From Theobroma cacao (Eukaryota > Streptophyta > Magnoliopsida > Malvales > Malvaceae), in contig NC_030856.1 of NCBI RefSeq assembly GCF_000208745.1, positions 13,107,619-13,171,618 of the forward strand: DNA of 64,000 bases, in the 5' to 3' direction. Position 1 is the first letter of the stretch, and the number at the start of each line of letters is the position of its first letter. Position numbers and translations under genes: made by a program. The notes under the pieces were generated by a model. The model saw only the letters and a list, made by a program, of their open reading frames with translations. It was not told the origin of the DNA and searched no databases. Positions 52,019-63,882 of the stretch are shown here, one piece after another.

Positions 52019-55000
52019 ATACTGAAAAAGTCTGTTCAGTTGCATAAAATGGCTCGTTATCTGGTTGAGCAGTGCAGTCTGTTTTCATGGTTGTCATGTA
52101 TTCTCAACCTATAGCAGGGAGCTGCTTGGAGATGAAAAGAGAATTTTCTTAACTGGGCTGGCTGTGGTTATAGAGGTAATTACCTTCTTCCACTTGATTC
52201 TACAAAATGACCTTCGTACTATGATTTTTGGCATCATGTGTTGGAACCTTCTTATACCTTACAGTTTCTAAGACACTGGCCCTTTTCCTTCGAAATTTTT
52301 AAGGATCTTATTTCCTTAACATTCTAATAAAAGTTTTATTTTCTCCTCAATTCGTGGCATCCCGACTCTGCTCTCTCTTTGTTGTCATCACGGGCCTCAT
52401 GCGTTTAGCTTGATTCTGAGGCTGTCACTACTTTTAATGACCACAAAATATAACTCAATCCGCCTACTCTATTATGAATAACTAGATCTTCTTTCTTGCT
52501 GTAAACGAGGTTATCATTAAGGCACAGCTTCTTTTAAGTTTTTCTTGATGATTTGTCTGTGAAAATTCTGCAATGATCCATAGCAAATTCCTTTCTCCAA
52601 TTTGACATCCCTTGTTTGTCATTTCTTGCTCATGCTAAGCATGTCTGTAAAGTATAAATAGTTCCTCTTTCAGGTTTTGCTCAAATGATTTAATCCAATA
52701 GTTTGCAAAGGCCTGTTGCCACTTTTGCCGGAGGTGGCAATTGGGGGCAGGTGGGTCAGTTTAAGTTTGGGTTGAGTTGTTTTGGGTTTGGGACTTTGGG
52801 TCACTATGGGTTGTGACTTTTGTGTTATGTGTTTATATGTGTTAATATGACAATAAAAATTGGAATTGTCAAAATTCTTGGAATTTGGATAAGGGATTTT
52901 GAAGGCCCAAATTTCTCATTTCAAATGACACCATTTGTGAATGCCTTGATTTCCTTTAGTAAGACATAAACTTTTGTTCTCTTTCCTCTTAGATGTAACT
53001 TTTATTTTCTTTCATTCTAACTACAATAACTCATTTTTAAATACGTTTCTAGATCTTTTCATTTTTACATATGTTTCTTGACCTTTTCAATATTATTACT
53101 AACATCTATACTTATTTACAAATCTAATGACACCCATATAACATGTTTTCTCCATCTTTTTCTTTTTCTATCTCTAACATCATTGTTCTTTTTTTTTTTT
53201 TTGAACTTATTTTATTTTCTTTATCTCATCAAATTCCAATATTCAAAATTTCAAAATTCCTCATCCAAACACACCCTTGGGGTCAGGTTTGGATTGCTGG
53301 CTTTTGAAGTCAGCTCAGATTAGGTCATGTTGGGTTTTGGCCTTTGGGCAGGTTTTTCAGGGTTGGGTCAATTGTTCCCCCATTTAACTTGTACGACTTT
53401 TAGATTACAGTTTATCATGTGGCTTATGTACCAATTCAAAATAATTTAACAAAAAGGAAATTATCTAATTGAAGTGCTAGAGTGAAGATGAAATTTACTC
53501 TCTGACTCCATTCTCTTAAAAAGTTTTTCCGTGATTTACTGAGGTCAATATTAGATAACTTACTTAATACACAATTTATATTTTTTTGAAGGTGATTGGT
53601 GTCATTTTACCCCTCTCCACTATGTGGCTACACCCTTGGACAGAGTAGGTCACCATTTACCTACCTAATTGCCATCCCTAGTGAGTGATACATAATTCAG
53701 ATATAGAAGCTGTATCCCTGTTGATAATTTAAGTAGACTAGAAAGGTTGGGTAATATTGGTTTTAGGTGCAGTTTCTTCAACCCACCTAAATGGGACCAT
53801 GCATTTCTAAAGACTTACAATTAGCCATGCAATGTTTTGAGTGCAAACTTTGGTATGGTATCCAAATAAACGAATTACTGTGTGATTTATGTATTGTGAG
53901 GTGGATGTAATTTCTCTATTTCATGATTTATGTGAAACCGATTTCTGATTTAGCAAAATTTCAAGTTTGTCTTTCTAATTTAAACTGAGTTAGTGTTTTC
54001 ATCTTTGTTGTCATTGCTATGAACTGTCAGAATTGCTCTATGATGAAAATAATTCTTAATCAAACACTATGGTAGGACAAATGGTATGGGTGCTGCTTGG
54101 ATTTCATTATCTTAATATAACTTAAGATAGTCTTTATTTTTTTATTTTTTTGGATAAGCAACTTATTTAAGATAGTTCCAATACCTAAATGCTAATTCAT
54201 AGTTATATGAACCTTTAATGCCCGATGTGCTCTATGGATATGTTAAATGTTAACTTTAATGCTTTATTTACTAATGTTTCTGTTTTTTAATTCAGGTTGT
54301 CACCGAGGTTATTTCATCAAAAGCTATCACTGAATGGTTGCAAAGCTACGCCCTTGAACAGCTGATGGAACTTGCATCTCGTCTATATAAACTTCTAGTT
54401 GGTGGCATGAAGTTGATAAATGAACATGCTGCTTTTGTCAATCCAACTTCACAGATTATCAAATCAACACTAAAAATATCCCGGGAAAGGCAAATGAACC
54501 AGCCTCATTTCACCCTATCACTTCATGGTTTATTTCAATTCTATCAAGCTGTTATGAGCATGACTTGGAAGATCTAGTGGAAATGCAGAGTGTGGGCTTA
54601 AAGCTATACTTATGAGCACACCTCCTGTTGACATGTTTTGCATGGTTCCTCTCTCTCTCTCTCTCTCTATCGCTTTTTTTGATGAGTATAAATAGTTATG
54701 TCTCTACATGTTTATAATGTATCCTGACAGAACTTTATGACTGGTGTTTTATAATGTCAAATAGTTTTGTACAATCATCATTTTTGCTGATTAAGGTCCC
54801 TTAATATCTCTTTTTCTTTCAAATGGAGGACAGGAAAAACATTTTTACTCATAAGTTTTGTTGAAAAACTCCCAAGCAGCTCCAAGCATAAAAGAGAAGT
54901 GGGATTCATTGTTACCTGACATTGCTGCTTCTCTATTTGTACCTCAGGCATCATAGTAGGTTCATATGTGTCAGATAAATATATAGCACTCTGTTTAATG

Positions 55001-56542
55001 CTTTGACATTATTGGGTTAGATTAATGTGGTTTTTTAGTTGTTTAAATCAATACCTTGCTCTGAAGAAGGAAAGTAAGCAAGAAGATGAGAAAGGAGTTC
55101 TTTCAATCCATATTTTCTTATGTTACTTCTTCTGTTCTATATCCACTATTGTGCTCCCTTGTTCCCTTCACTAAACAATAGATTCCCTTTGGATGTATTT
55201 TGCAGGATCGAGAGAAGCTCTCAAGTTTTCTTATTTGGGCTACTTCTACTGCCTTAAAGTCCAAGTCTAGAAAAATGTTTCAGTGCAAAGAATCTGGTCT
55301 CTATCTCCCAGTGATCTTAAAGGAGGCATCACATGAGGAGTCCTTGACATTGAAACTATTACTCTTGCTTACTGCTTCTATAATTCAGGGGAAGCTTTCT
55401 TGGAAATTAATGATTGGATTACCAAGTTTTCAGACAGATCAAACTCAAAAATTCTTCAGTCTTTGTTGGAATGTGTCCCAAAGGGAGATAAAGAAGGCAA
55501 CAAAAGTAGCTTTGACTGCAAGGAGATGTTAGCAGCCCAATTCTTTTATCTCCAGCAGTCTCTTGGCATAAATTGCAGTGCTCTTCCGTCAGTTGTCTCT
55601 GCGCTTTGTCTCCCCCTTTGTGATGATTCCAAAGTCGCAGGTACTAAAATTTGATTAATGTCTTGTCTATATGGCATCATGGATTGAGGGTGGGAATAGG
55701 GATCAAATTAGATTTGAATTTGGATTATGAAAAGAATCAATTGACATGTTTGTTGCCAACCAATCAGGTTAAGTACTCTTCTAATTTATGCTAGATATTG
55801 TGAACTTTGTGATGGGTGGTGGGATGTTAAACAATTACCTGGACTCATTTTGGCATTTCATGATGGTTGAAGCTGTTAACAGAACACAAGATCCAGGTGT
55901 TCTATGAGCAATGGTGGATGTGTGACTGGACTGGGAACTTATAGGCCTAAAGATGAATATGATATAATTTATGGACAAGTGGATCGAGACTGACTACAAT
56001 TATGTGTTCTTTTTTTTTGTTGAACCCAATACTTAATGAATGATATCCGTTGAGAAAAATCATGCTCTTACAATTTGAGAATCCATGTTACTAGTCATTC
56101 CCTGTTGCCAGTTAGGCTTCCGAATTAGTTCAGGGGTACTCTTGTTTATTTAGAAACATACGTTTTACCCGATGATGCCATTGCCAATTATTTTGGCTTA
56201 AGGTATAGACTCTCTCTGCAGGTGTTTGACTCGTATATGCTTTTAATGTTGAACCTCACTGAGCGACTATAGTGTTTCCTGATTGCTATTTTCTTTCCCT
56301 GGGATAAAAATAGTATTTGTACCGATAACTTTATTAAACATTTCTCGGGAGAGTTTGTCAATTGCCAAAATAGTTCTTCTGTTTGCAAAAGTGCTTTTAT
56401 TGAATTCTTTCTTGATTGATTTCTAACGTTTTGTGATTTCTGCTGAATCAGGATTGGACTTTATGCTTGACTTTAGGACTTCAATGGTGACCCTGTGTTC
56501 AATGATATGTTGCCCTCCTGAATCAAATCCTGCTTGGAGATG
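52019..56542 (+). pseudogene. URB1: 3' part of a URB1/Npa1-like nucleolar ribosome-assembly gene, broken
   Basis: Four exon-like blocks with GT-AG borders carry recognisable text: 52019-52175 (ILKKSVQLHKMARYLVEQCS and later SRELLGDEKRIFLTGLAVVI), 54296-54644 (ITEWLQSYALEQLMELASRL, HFTLSLHGLFQFYQA, GLKAILMSTPPVDMFCM), 55206-55640 (DREKLSSFLIWATSTALKSK, LAAQFFYLQQSLGINCSALP) and 56452-56542 (LDFMLDFRTSMVTLCSMICC, PPESNPAWRW). I recognise these as the C-terminal region of plant URB1, a nucleolar factor for 60S assembly. Frame changes inside the first three blocks break the protein, and the N-terminal two thirds and the final exon are absent. It is probably a 3' duplicate that decayed; sequencing indels are possible but less likely, since PRP16 nearby is clean. 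Confidence 0.72.
54645..54668 (+). repeat. CT microsatellite at an intron donor
   Basis: About eleven CT units follow immediately after the GTTCCT donor of the exon ending at 54644. This weak donor (not GTAAGT-like) may be the result of slippage and is another sign of decay in the URB1 fragment. Confidence 0.8.
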
Positions 56543-57074
56543 GTAAATATAGCCCCCATCCCCCATTTTTGGTTTTATGATAATTTTATCGCTGTTTTGT
56601 TAAGATGTGATAGTACATTTTGTAGCTGCAGTTGAGCTGAGCTGAGTTGATTAATTGGGTTTAGCTTAAGCATATTTGGAGCACCTTCAGAAGCTTAAGC
56701 TTCATTAATATTCTTTGTATTTGGCTTGTCAGGGATTATCAAGCTTGAGCTTGGGTCAAGGTGTCATTTCAGCCATCTTTTTTCTCTTTTTTTTTTCCCT
56801 GAAATACAATCGATAATCCCACTTTTTGACTTCCAAATCGAAGAGAAAATAAATTAGCACAAAAAATCTTAACCACACAGTATCTTATGCCAAAGCTAAT
56901 TCAAGAAGAATGAAAATAAATATGGAGAAATCAGTTAATAAAATGATTCCCACAAACATCATAATTAAGTAGAGAGGAGAGTCGTAGTTTGTTTAATATG
57001 AAAATGAAACAAACTTCGGGTTGCTTGGGCTTGTTTCCTTGGAGAAGCATATCTTTTATTTTTGCCTAGATTTG
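56543..57074. other. Intron-like DNA between the URB1 fragment and the copia element
   Basis: No exon is recognised. A GAGCTGAGCTGAGTTGA repeat lies at 56634-56651. A TTGCCTAG directly before the GTTAA target duplication could be a splice acceptor once the copia element is removed. Confidence 0.5.
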
Positions 57075-57079
57075 GTTAA

Positions 57080-57298
57080 TGTCATTTAGGAAGAGAAAAC
57101 TCAACATTTTTCATTCATAATACATCATTTATATAAATAGCTTAAACATCTCTAAAATAGGAAAAGAATACAAAAAATAAAGAAAATAAAATTCTTATAA
57201 TTATGATGATTCCCAATCCCTATAATTATGGTGAGTTTTAATTCTTATAATTACATTAATTAATAAAAGAATACTTACACATTTCCTATTCTATAACA
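57080..57298 (-). repeat. 3' LTR of the copia element
   Basis: On the plus strand it runs from TGTCATTTAGG to CTATAACA. It matches the right LTR with small indels. The first bases TGTCAT replace the TGTTAT of the other copy. The adjoining minus-strand CAACTTGAACAGAG is a degenerate purine tract. Confidence 0.9.
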
Positions 57299-57304
57299 CT
57301 CTGT

Positions 57305-57857
57305 TCAAGTTGAAGCATAGATGTTAATCATGCCCAGCTTGCTACGAATATAATCAACTCGAGGTCCATTTAACTCTTTTGTGAAGATATCTCTTAGTTG
57401 GTTTTCAGTTTTTACATATCTTGTAGAGATGAATTTCTGCTGAATCTTTTCACGAAGAATATGACAATCAATTTCAATATGCTTAGTTCGTTCATGAAAC
57501 ACGGGATTAGAGGCAATATGAAAAGCAGCTTGATTATCACACCATAGCTTTGCTGACAAAAAAGACTTAAGACCAACTTCACTTTAGCTGATACATCCAT
57601 ACTACCTCACACGCAGTTTGTGCCATAGCTTTGCATTCTGATTCTACACTAGACCGAGATACTACATTCTGATTCTTACTTTTCCATGAGACCAGATTCC
57701 TTCCAATAAAAACACAATATCCTGAAGTGGATCTCCTATCACTCTTGAAACTTGCCCAATCTGCATCTGAAAAACATTCAATATTAATATGTTTATGACT
57801 TTCGGAAAATAGACTACATCTTGGAGCCCTTTTCAAATAACATAGGATTTGTTCCAA
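57305..57857 (-). pseudogene. RNase H region of the copia element
   Basis: Two frames share the domain: 57579-57857 ([59 protein letters not shown]) and 57305-57559 ([35 protein letters not shown]). The catalytic-region text DADWA, SVE and DNQ is preserved, but a frameshift near 57570 splits the protein. Confidence 0.9.
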
Positions 57858-57889
57858 AGCTACTCAATGGATAATTGTTGCAGTAGACA

Positions 57890-58530
57890 CAAACTGACTT
57901 ACAACACTAATAGAATATGCAATATCAGGACACCCAAGAAATACTTCAACAATCCCAAATCTTTTTTCTGAAACTAGGTATGAAGAAAGGATTTGAAAGA
58001 TGAAATACCTGTAGTGTCACTCCCGGTAATGACAATATCATCAACATATACTACTAGTAAAATTATCCCAGCCTCAAACTATTTATAAAACACTAAGTGA
58101 TCACACTTACTCTTCTTCATCCTAACCTTCTGAACTGCCTCACTGAATCTGCCAAACCAAGCATGAAGGCTTTGTTTCAGGCCGTACTAGGACTTTCAAA
58201 GATGATAGATTTTCCCATACTCTCCCTGAGCAACAAACCCAGGTGGTTGCTCCATATACACTTCTTCTTAGAGGTCACCATGTAGAAAAGCATTCTTCAT
58301 ATCTAATTGATGTAAAGGCCAATCATAGATAGCCACTATAGAGATGAATAAACGAATAGAGGTAATTTTAGCCACTGGAGAGAAAGTATTGGAATAATCA
58401 ACACCATAAGTCTGGGCATACCCTTTAGCAACAAGACGGGCTTTAAGGTGAGCCATTGATCTATCAGGATTTACCTTTACAGCAAACACCATTTGCACCC
58501 AATAACTTTCTTCCCAGCAGGCAAATCTAC
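57890..58530 (-). pseudogene. Reverse transcriptase of the copia element
   Basis: The N-terminal part 58268-58498 reads [38 protein letters not shown] and [14 protein letters not shown]. The YVDDIVITG active site is at 58037-58048 in another frame. The intervening palm is frame-broken around 58100-58265. Part of an upstream CWVxK-type block is visible near 58500. Confidence 0.88.
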
Positions 58531-58536
58531 CTAATC

Positions 58537-59916
58537 TTAAGTTCCATTACCATCTAAAGTCACCATTTCCTCTACCATAGTAGCACGCCAACCAAGATGA
58601 GATAAGACTTCATGAATAGTTTTAAGAATTGAAATAGAATCCAAGGATGCAACAAATGAACTAGAAGAAGAAGACAAGTGATCATAAGAAACAAAGGATG
58701 AAATTGGATAAGTACAGTAACGTTTACCTTTTCGAAGAGCAATAGGGAGATGAAGACTAGGATCATGATCATTGGAGATTGGATTCAACGGCAAAGAGAT
58801 TAGTAAAAGGCATGTGGTCAGAGTCTTTGGTTGTCTGGAATAGACATAGACAATAGGTGGCCGAGCAGGTGTAGGATCAGGTGCAAGAATATTTGTGGTA
58901 CTGACAGAATGGGTTACAGTATAAACTAGTAGATCATCTTTCTTCCCCCTAACTATCATAACTAGAAGATAAGGAAAAAAAAGGGAGTATTTCAAGGAAA
59001 GTGACATCTGTAGAGACAAGATATCGGTTAAAAGTAGGAAAATAACATCTGTAGCTTTTTTTAAGATGAGAATACCCAAGGAAAACACACTTGAGAGATT
59101 TTGGATCTGATTAGTTGACCTGGGGACGAATATCACGAACAAAACATGTAGTACCAAATATCCTAGGTTCAATAGGAAACAAAGACTTGGAAGAAAAGAA
59201 GACAATATAGGGAATATTACCATGAAGGATAGATGAGGGCATCCAATTAATCAGAAAACAAGCTGTGGAGACAGCATCAGCTCAAAATTGTTTAGGAATT
59301 TTCATCTGAAAAAGTGCTTAGGTACCTCAAAGAGATGTTTATTTTTTCTCTCGGCAACTCCATTTTGAGAGGGTCTATCAATGCAAGAAGATTGATGGAG
59401 AACGCCATTCTAAATCATATAGGATTGAAATTTATCAAAAAAATATTCTTTGGTATTATCACTTCGCAACGTGCACACAGAAATATTAAATTATGTTTAA
59501 AGGCACAAAAAATAGAGAATAACTCAGAACGATTTTTCATTAAGTATAGCCAAGTGACACGAGAATAGTCATAACAAAACTAATAAAGTATTTAAAATCA
59601 GACTTAGACACAATAGGACAAGGACCCCAAACATCATAATGGACTAACTCAAAAATGGACACAGCTCATTGTTGACTCTAAACACTAAAAGGAGACGATG
59701 ATGTTTGGCAAACTAACATGTCTCACAATCCAACAAAGATACATTTTGAAATTGAGGACATAATCTTTTTAAGGAAGATAGAGAATGATGTCCTAACCAA
59801 CAATGCACTTCACAAGCTGTCAATACACTTGAACAAGTAATAGATCTTGGCACTTGTGTGTCAAGGTAGTAGAGACCTCCAAACTCACAATCTCTACCAA
59901 TAATCCATTTCGTCAT
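58537..59916 (-). pseudogene. Integrase region of the copia element, heavily decayed
   Basis: The pre-integrase zinc segment 59713-59916 has GLYYLDTQVPRS, CWLGHHSLSSLKRL and a final CETC. Downstream, the core is scattered over several frames. An acidic/Ser-Pro-rich linker leads to RT (58537-59223 covers a frame through it). No intact D,D-35-E set can be read. Confidence 0.78.
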
Positions 59917-61190
59917 AAGATCCTAAAATAAACAAAGATCGAGAAAGCATGAGATACAACAATTCAAGGCACGAGTGAGTTTACTAATAGAGATTAAATT
60001 AAAAGAAAACCTAGGTAGATTTAAGACATTGGACAACGAAATTGATGGAGTTGGAATTATTTCTGAACCAAGAACACAAGAGGTTGATCCATCTGCTAAA
60101 GGAACATTAGAGGAGGTTGTATGTGATTGGAAAGTGGAAAATAGATTCGAATTACCTGTCATGTGATCTGACGACTAGAATCAATGACCTATTTGGATGA
60201 TGAGGAAATAAGACATGTGCGATAGCCGTGATAGGAGAAGTAGTGGATTTTAATGATTCCTAGTACTAAGAGAATTGGGCAAACTCATATGCAGAAACTA
60301 GAATAGTTTTATCAGAATATGAAGCATTAGAATCTGTAACATTTGTTGATTGACCTCGCTGAGACTTATTTTGGAGTTTCCTACAAAAACGTTTTGCATG
60401 GCCCCGACTTATGACAACAGAACATTAAGCCTACTGAACCTTCACATCAGGATTAAAAGGCAACAGAACATTAAGCTCTTCATAAATTCTTTTAAAATCC
60501 ATAAAATAGGCTGTGAGAGACCTATCTTGTTTCTCTACGATATAAAATGCTTTACATACCTTATAAATACGAAAGGTATTTCCTTTACCATAATATACAA
60601 AATCTAAATAATCCATCAACTATTCAAAAACTCACATGATTAATCAAGCTAATAATCTCACTGTTAATGGAATTTCGAATTTGCAGGAATAGCCGTGCGT
60701 TTTCCTTCATCCAAGTTTGCCTTGTTTTATCAGTAGGAAGATCATTAGTAATTTGATCATCCTTATCAATGCTTCTTAAATAGACCCGAACTGTTTTGCT
60801 TCAATCCAAATAATTGGAATCAGTAAGCTTATGCTCTATGTTCTTTGTCATCACAGGAACCACATCAGCCACTACCATTGATTTTTTCTCTAGCACAAAC
60901 TCTACCATCTTGAAAACCGGTAACAAAACCCAACAAGAATACCAAACTATTTTGTTGAAACTTTCTAGTGTAAAGACCAAAAGAGAGGATTGGAGTGAAT
61001 CTTCGACAGATGGAACAAAACTAGAAACTAAAAGCGGCGTATGACAGACACTCGTGGGGACTCCAATGGCAGGATTCTAGGAAGAAGTCGATCAACAGGT
61101 GAGTCTCCTCCTAGTGTCGGCTGTGAGATCAGATTATCACCCTATATGGGTGACCTAGGTTTGGGTGCAAAAGAGAAACTAAGAACTCTA
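59917..61190 (-). pseudogene. gag and protease remnants of the copia element
   Basis: A gag piece lies at 60431-60619 (MMDYLDFVYYGKGNT-like start, AYFMDFKRIYEELNVLLPFN). Near 60375-60410 the minus strand shows a CCHC tail as GHAKRFCRKL. Protease-region text (TTSSNVPLADGSTSCVLGSE, FSFNLISISKLTRALNCC) lies at 59923-60162. All are in different frames. Confidence 0.8.
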
Positions 61191-61230
61191 TTTCAAAGGA
61201 AACAAATCTACCAAAACAACTATGATACCA

Positions 61231-61446
61231 TGTTATTTAGAAAGAGAGAACTCAGCATTTTTCATTCATAATACATCTATATATATAGCCTAAACATCTC
61301 TAAAATAGGAAAAAAATAAAGAAAATAAAAAAAATAAAATCCCTATAATTATGATTAATATCAATCCCTATAATTATGGCAATTTTTAATTCCTATAATT
61401 ACATTAATTAATAAAAGAAAATTTACACATTTTCTATTCTATAACA
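61231..61446 (-). repeat. 5' LTR of the copia element, with PBS beside it
   Basis: On the plus strand it runs TGTTATTTAG to TATAACA, an inverted-repeat ending. Immediately left of it, the minus strand reads TGGTATCATAGTTG, a tRNA-Met-type primer-binding site at 61217-61230. Confidence 0.9.
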
Positions 61447-61451
61447 GTTAA

Positions 61452-61895
61452 AGCAGATGATAAAAAAAGCTGGAAAGCCTATTATGAAGACCTAGCTTCA
61501 TTTATAGCCCCAGAAAAATACTCTGACTTACTCATTCCCCCATGTTAGTTTTAATTGGTGACATATAAGTGGCCCTCACAGTTAGCTTGGTACCGAGTGG
61601 TGGAAATTAATTAGAAATATAGGATAGAACCTATGAATTTCAATTACCTTAGTAGTTTAACTTTTTTTTAATGTTAATTTATGAGTGTTTTTGATTAATC
61701 AAATTTTCAGCACATGTGAGTTTTTAATGTTTGCTACTAGGTTCTTTCCCATGAAAAATACTTGAAAAAGTCTGAATGCATGGTTGTTCATTCAAAGTAG
61801 TAAATTGCTAGACATAAGCATATAACATATGTATGTATGTATGTATGTATTGGAGATAAAATAAGGACATAAATAAAGTTGATGTATGAAGCAAC
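61452..61895. other. Flank between the two copia elements, with an exon-like stretch and ATGT microsatellite
   Basis: Directly after the right GTTAA, an open run of about 30 codons reads KADDKKSWKAYYEDLASFIA and then PEKYSDLL before a stop near 61545. Joined across the copia insertion, it would follow a possible CCTAG acceptor. I do not recognise it. An (ATGT)n microsatellite lies at 61829-61850. Confidence 0.4.
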
Positions 61896-62179
61896 TGTTA
61901 ACAAACCAGATAAGGAATTTATAGAAGAACAAAAATTGTTCTGATGTAAGGCACGCTTTATTCATATAAGACACCCCTATTTATACACAAAAAAGATAGT
62001 TACATGCATAACACTTGTCAAGACATGGATTCAAGTGTTAAGGCATGGATTACAAGTATTAAAAGAAGTTTAAAAACAGCTTTACATGAAATAACCATAA
62101 GTAACTACATGTCTTAATTCAAATAATCTGCTAGATACACATCCATAGACACTAGGCCATGCAAGCATTATTTTCAACA
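61896..62179 (-). repeat. Probable 3' LTR of the second copia element
   Basis: It is bounded by TGTTAACA on the left (inferred) and by TTCAACA directly next to the CCTTTCC reverse-complement purine tract on the right. There is no second LTR in the window to confirm it. Confidence 0.6.
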
Positions 62180-62306
62180 CCTTTCCTTAATGCTTGCATT
62201 CTTCACCAAAAGCATTTCTTGATTATGTTCAAACTTAGCCTTGGAGAGAGGCTTAGTCATAATGTTGGTAGCTTGATCATCAGATGAGCAATATTGTACA
62301 AGAATT

Positions 62307-63200
62307 TCACCTTTCTTTTGCGCATCCCCTTAAAGCATGATATTTTACATTAATGTGTTTAGTTCTCCTATGGAAAAATGGATTTTGAGATATTGATATG
62401 GCAGATTTGTTGTCAACAAACACCTTGGTAGGATTCATCAATGGCATTCCAAGATCAAGTAGAATTTTTCTCAACCATATCCCTTGGTTTACAGTTGCAG
62501 CAATTGCTACGTACTCTGCTTTTGCTGAGGATTGTGCCACTGATTCTTGCTTGTGTGAATTCCATGAAATCACTCCATTCCCAAGAGTAAATACATATCT
62601 AGAGGTACTTTTGGCATCATCAATGCTACCTCCCCAATCACTATCAGAAAATCCTACAAGTTCAACTGTTTCAACTTGTATAAATGCGACACCATAGCTT
62701 GCCGTACCTTTTAGATACCTCAAAATCTTTTTGGCTACTGTAAGATGTGATTGACATGGCTGTTGTATGAATCGTGACAAGTAACTGACAGCAAACATAA
62801 GTTCTGGTCGAGTTGAACATATATTGAAAAGGCAACCTATTAGACTTCTATATTCACTGGGATTGTAAAGCTTGTTACTTGAGTCAACTGACAGTTTCTC
62901 ATTTGCATTCAAAGGAGTTTCAATTATCTTGGAATTGCTTATGTTGAACCATTTCAACACTTTTGTTAGGTAGTTCTGTTGAAATAGGTGAATACCACTC
63001 CTTGTTTGTGACATTTCAAGGCCCAAGAAGTAAGTCATCAAACCTAAATCTGACATGTTGAATTCTTTCCCCATTGATGCTTTAAGTATAGCAATACCAT
63101 TTGTGTTTGCACCTGTTATCAAAAGATCATCAACATATAATGATACAATTAAAGAGTTGGTAGTACCTCCTTTCATCACATATAATGTGGCCTCATTCAA
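62307..63200 (-). pseudogene. Reverse transcriptase C-terminal half and RNase H of the second copia element
   Basis: An uninterrupted stretch of 297 codons contains the active site SLYVDDLLITGANTNG and FNMSDLGLMTYFLGLEMSQT. SLIGCLFNICSTRPELMFAV, KKILRYLKGTASYG, ELVGFSDSDWGGSIDDAKST and SSAKAEYVAIAA follow, with DNKSAISISQNPFFHRRTKH near the end. The catalytic text is intact and this piece is only mildly decayed. A frameshift separates it from the fingers domain at about 63230. Confidence 0.9.
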
Positions 63201-63268
63201 GCTTTTGTGGAACCCCTTATTCTATAAGTAGGAGTCAACCTTATTATACCATGCACGTGGTGCTTGCT

Positions 63269-63870
63269 TTAACTATACAATTTGTTTTTATCAACTTCTA
63301 CTTCAAATCCCATGGGTTGTTCCACATATATTTCTTCATTTAGTCTGCCATTTAAAAATGCAGACTTAACATCTAGTTGAAAGACTTTCCAGCCATGAGC
63401 TGCTGACAATGCCAAGAGAAGCCTGATAGTATCCAACCTTGCTATAGGAGCAAAAGTATCAAAATAATTTACTCCTGGCATTTGAGAAAAAACCCTTTGC
63501 AATAAGCCTCGCTTTGCAGTTATTCAGAGAACCATCTGCATTCATCTTTTTCTTAAAAATCCATTTCACGTCCATTACTTGTTTATGCTTTGGTCGATCA
63601 ACAAGAGTCCAAGTCTTGTTTTTCTCAATCATTACAATTTCTTCTCTCATAGCTGATCTCTATTCCTTGTAAAGTGCAGCTTCATCAAATGAGGTAGGTT
63701 CTGCTATTGCAACTTGGACATTTTTCGTATATGTCTTGAATAGAGTGAGAACCTCGTATAAAAGTTTCATCAGTAACTTCATCAAGATCAAGTTCACCAC
63801 TATCATCATTCTGACTTTGAACAACATCATTTGATTCTTTGATTTGCTTTTCATTCCAATCTATAATATC
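63269..63870 (-). pseudogene. Integrase-RT linker and RT fingers of the second copia element
   Basis: The RT start 63459-63650 reads MIEKNKTWTLVDRP, VKWIFKKKMNADGSLNNCKA and RLIAKGF. A frameshift near 63490 leads into 63269-63502 with NYFDTFAPIARLDTIRLLLA and VFQLDVKSAFLNGRLNEEIY. Upstream, in another frame, an acidic linker (DDSGELDLDEVTDETF-like) runs to about 63870. Confidence 0.85.
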
Positions 63871-63882
63871 TTGTACTTTGAT

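Larger units (their letters stand above)
57080..61446 (-). mobile_element. Ty1/copia retrotransposon, complete boundaries, inactive, 4367 bp
   Basis: Perfect 5-bp target duplications GTTAA flank it (57075-57079 and 61447-61451). LTRs of about 217 bp lie at 57080-57298 and 61231-61446. On the minus strand the order is gag, pre-integrase zinc region, integrase, RT (YVDDIVITG), RNase H, which is the copia order. Frames change every few hundred bases and stops are frequent, so it cannot move on its own. It landed next to, or in an intron of, the URB1 fragment. Confidence 0.92.
61896..63882 (-). mobile_element. Second copia element, 5'-truncated
   Basis: The left side has an LTR-like block, about 61896-62179, from TGTTAACAAACC to TTTTCAACA. 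It is preceded on the minus strand by the purine tract GGAAAGG. RNase H, RT and the integrase-RT linker follow in minus-strand order to 63882. There the copia text stops and unrelated sequence follows, so the integrase, gag and 5' LTR are missing. The outer LTR end is uncertain. Confidence 0.82.
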
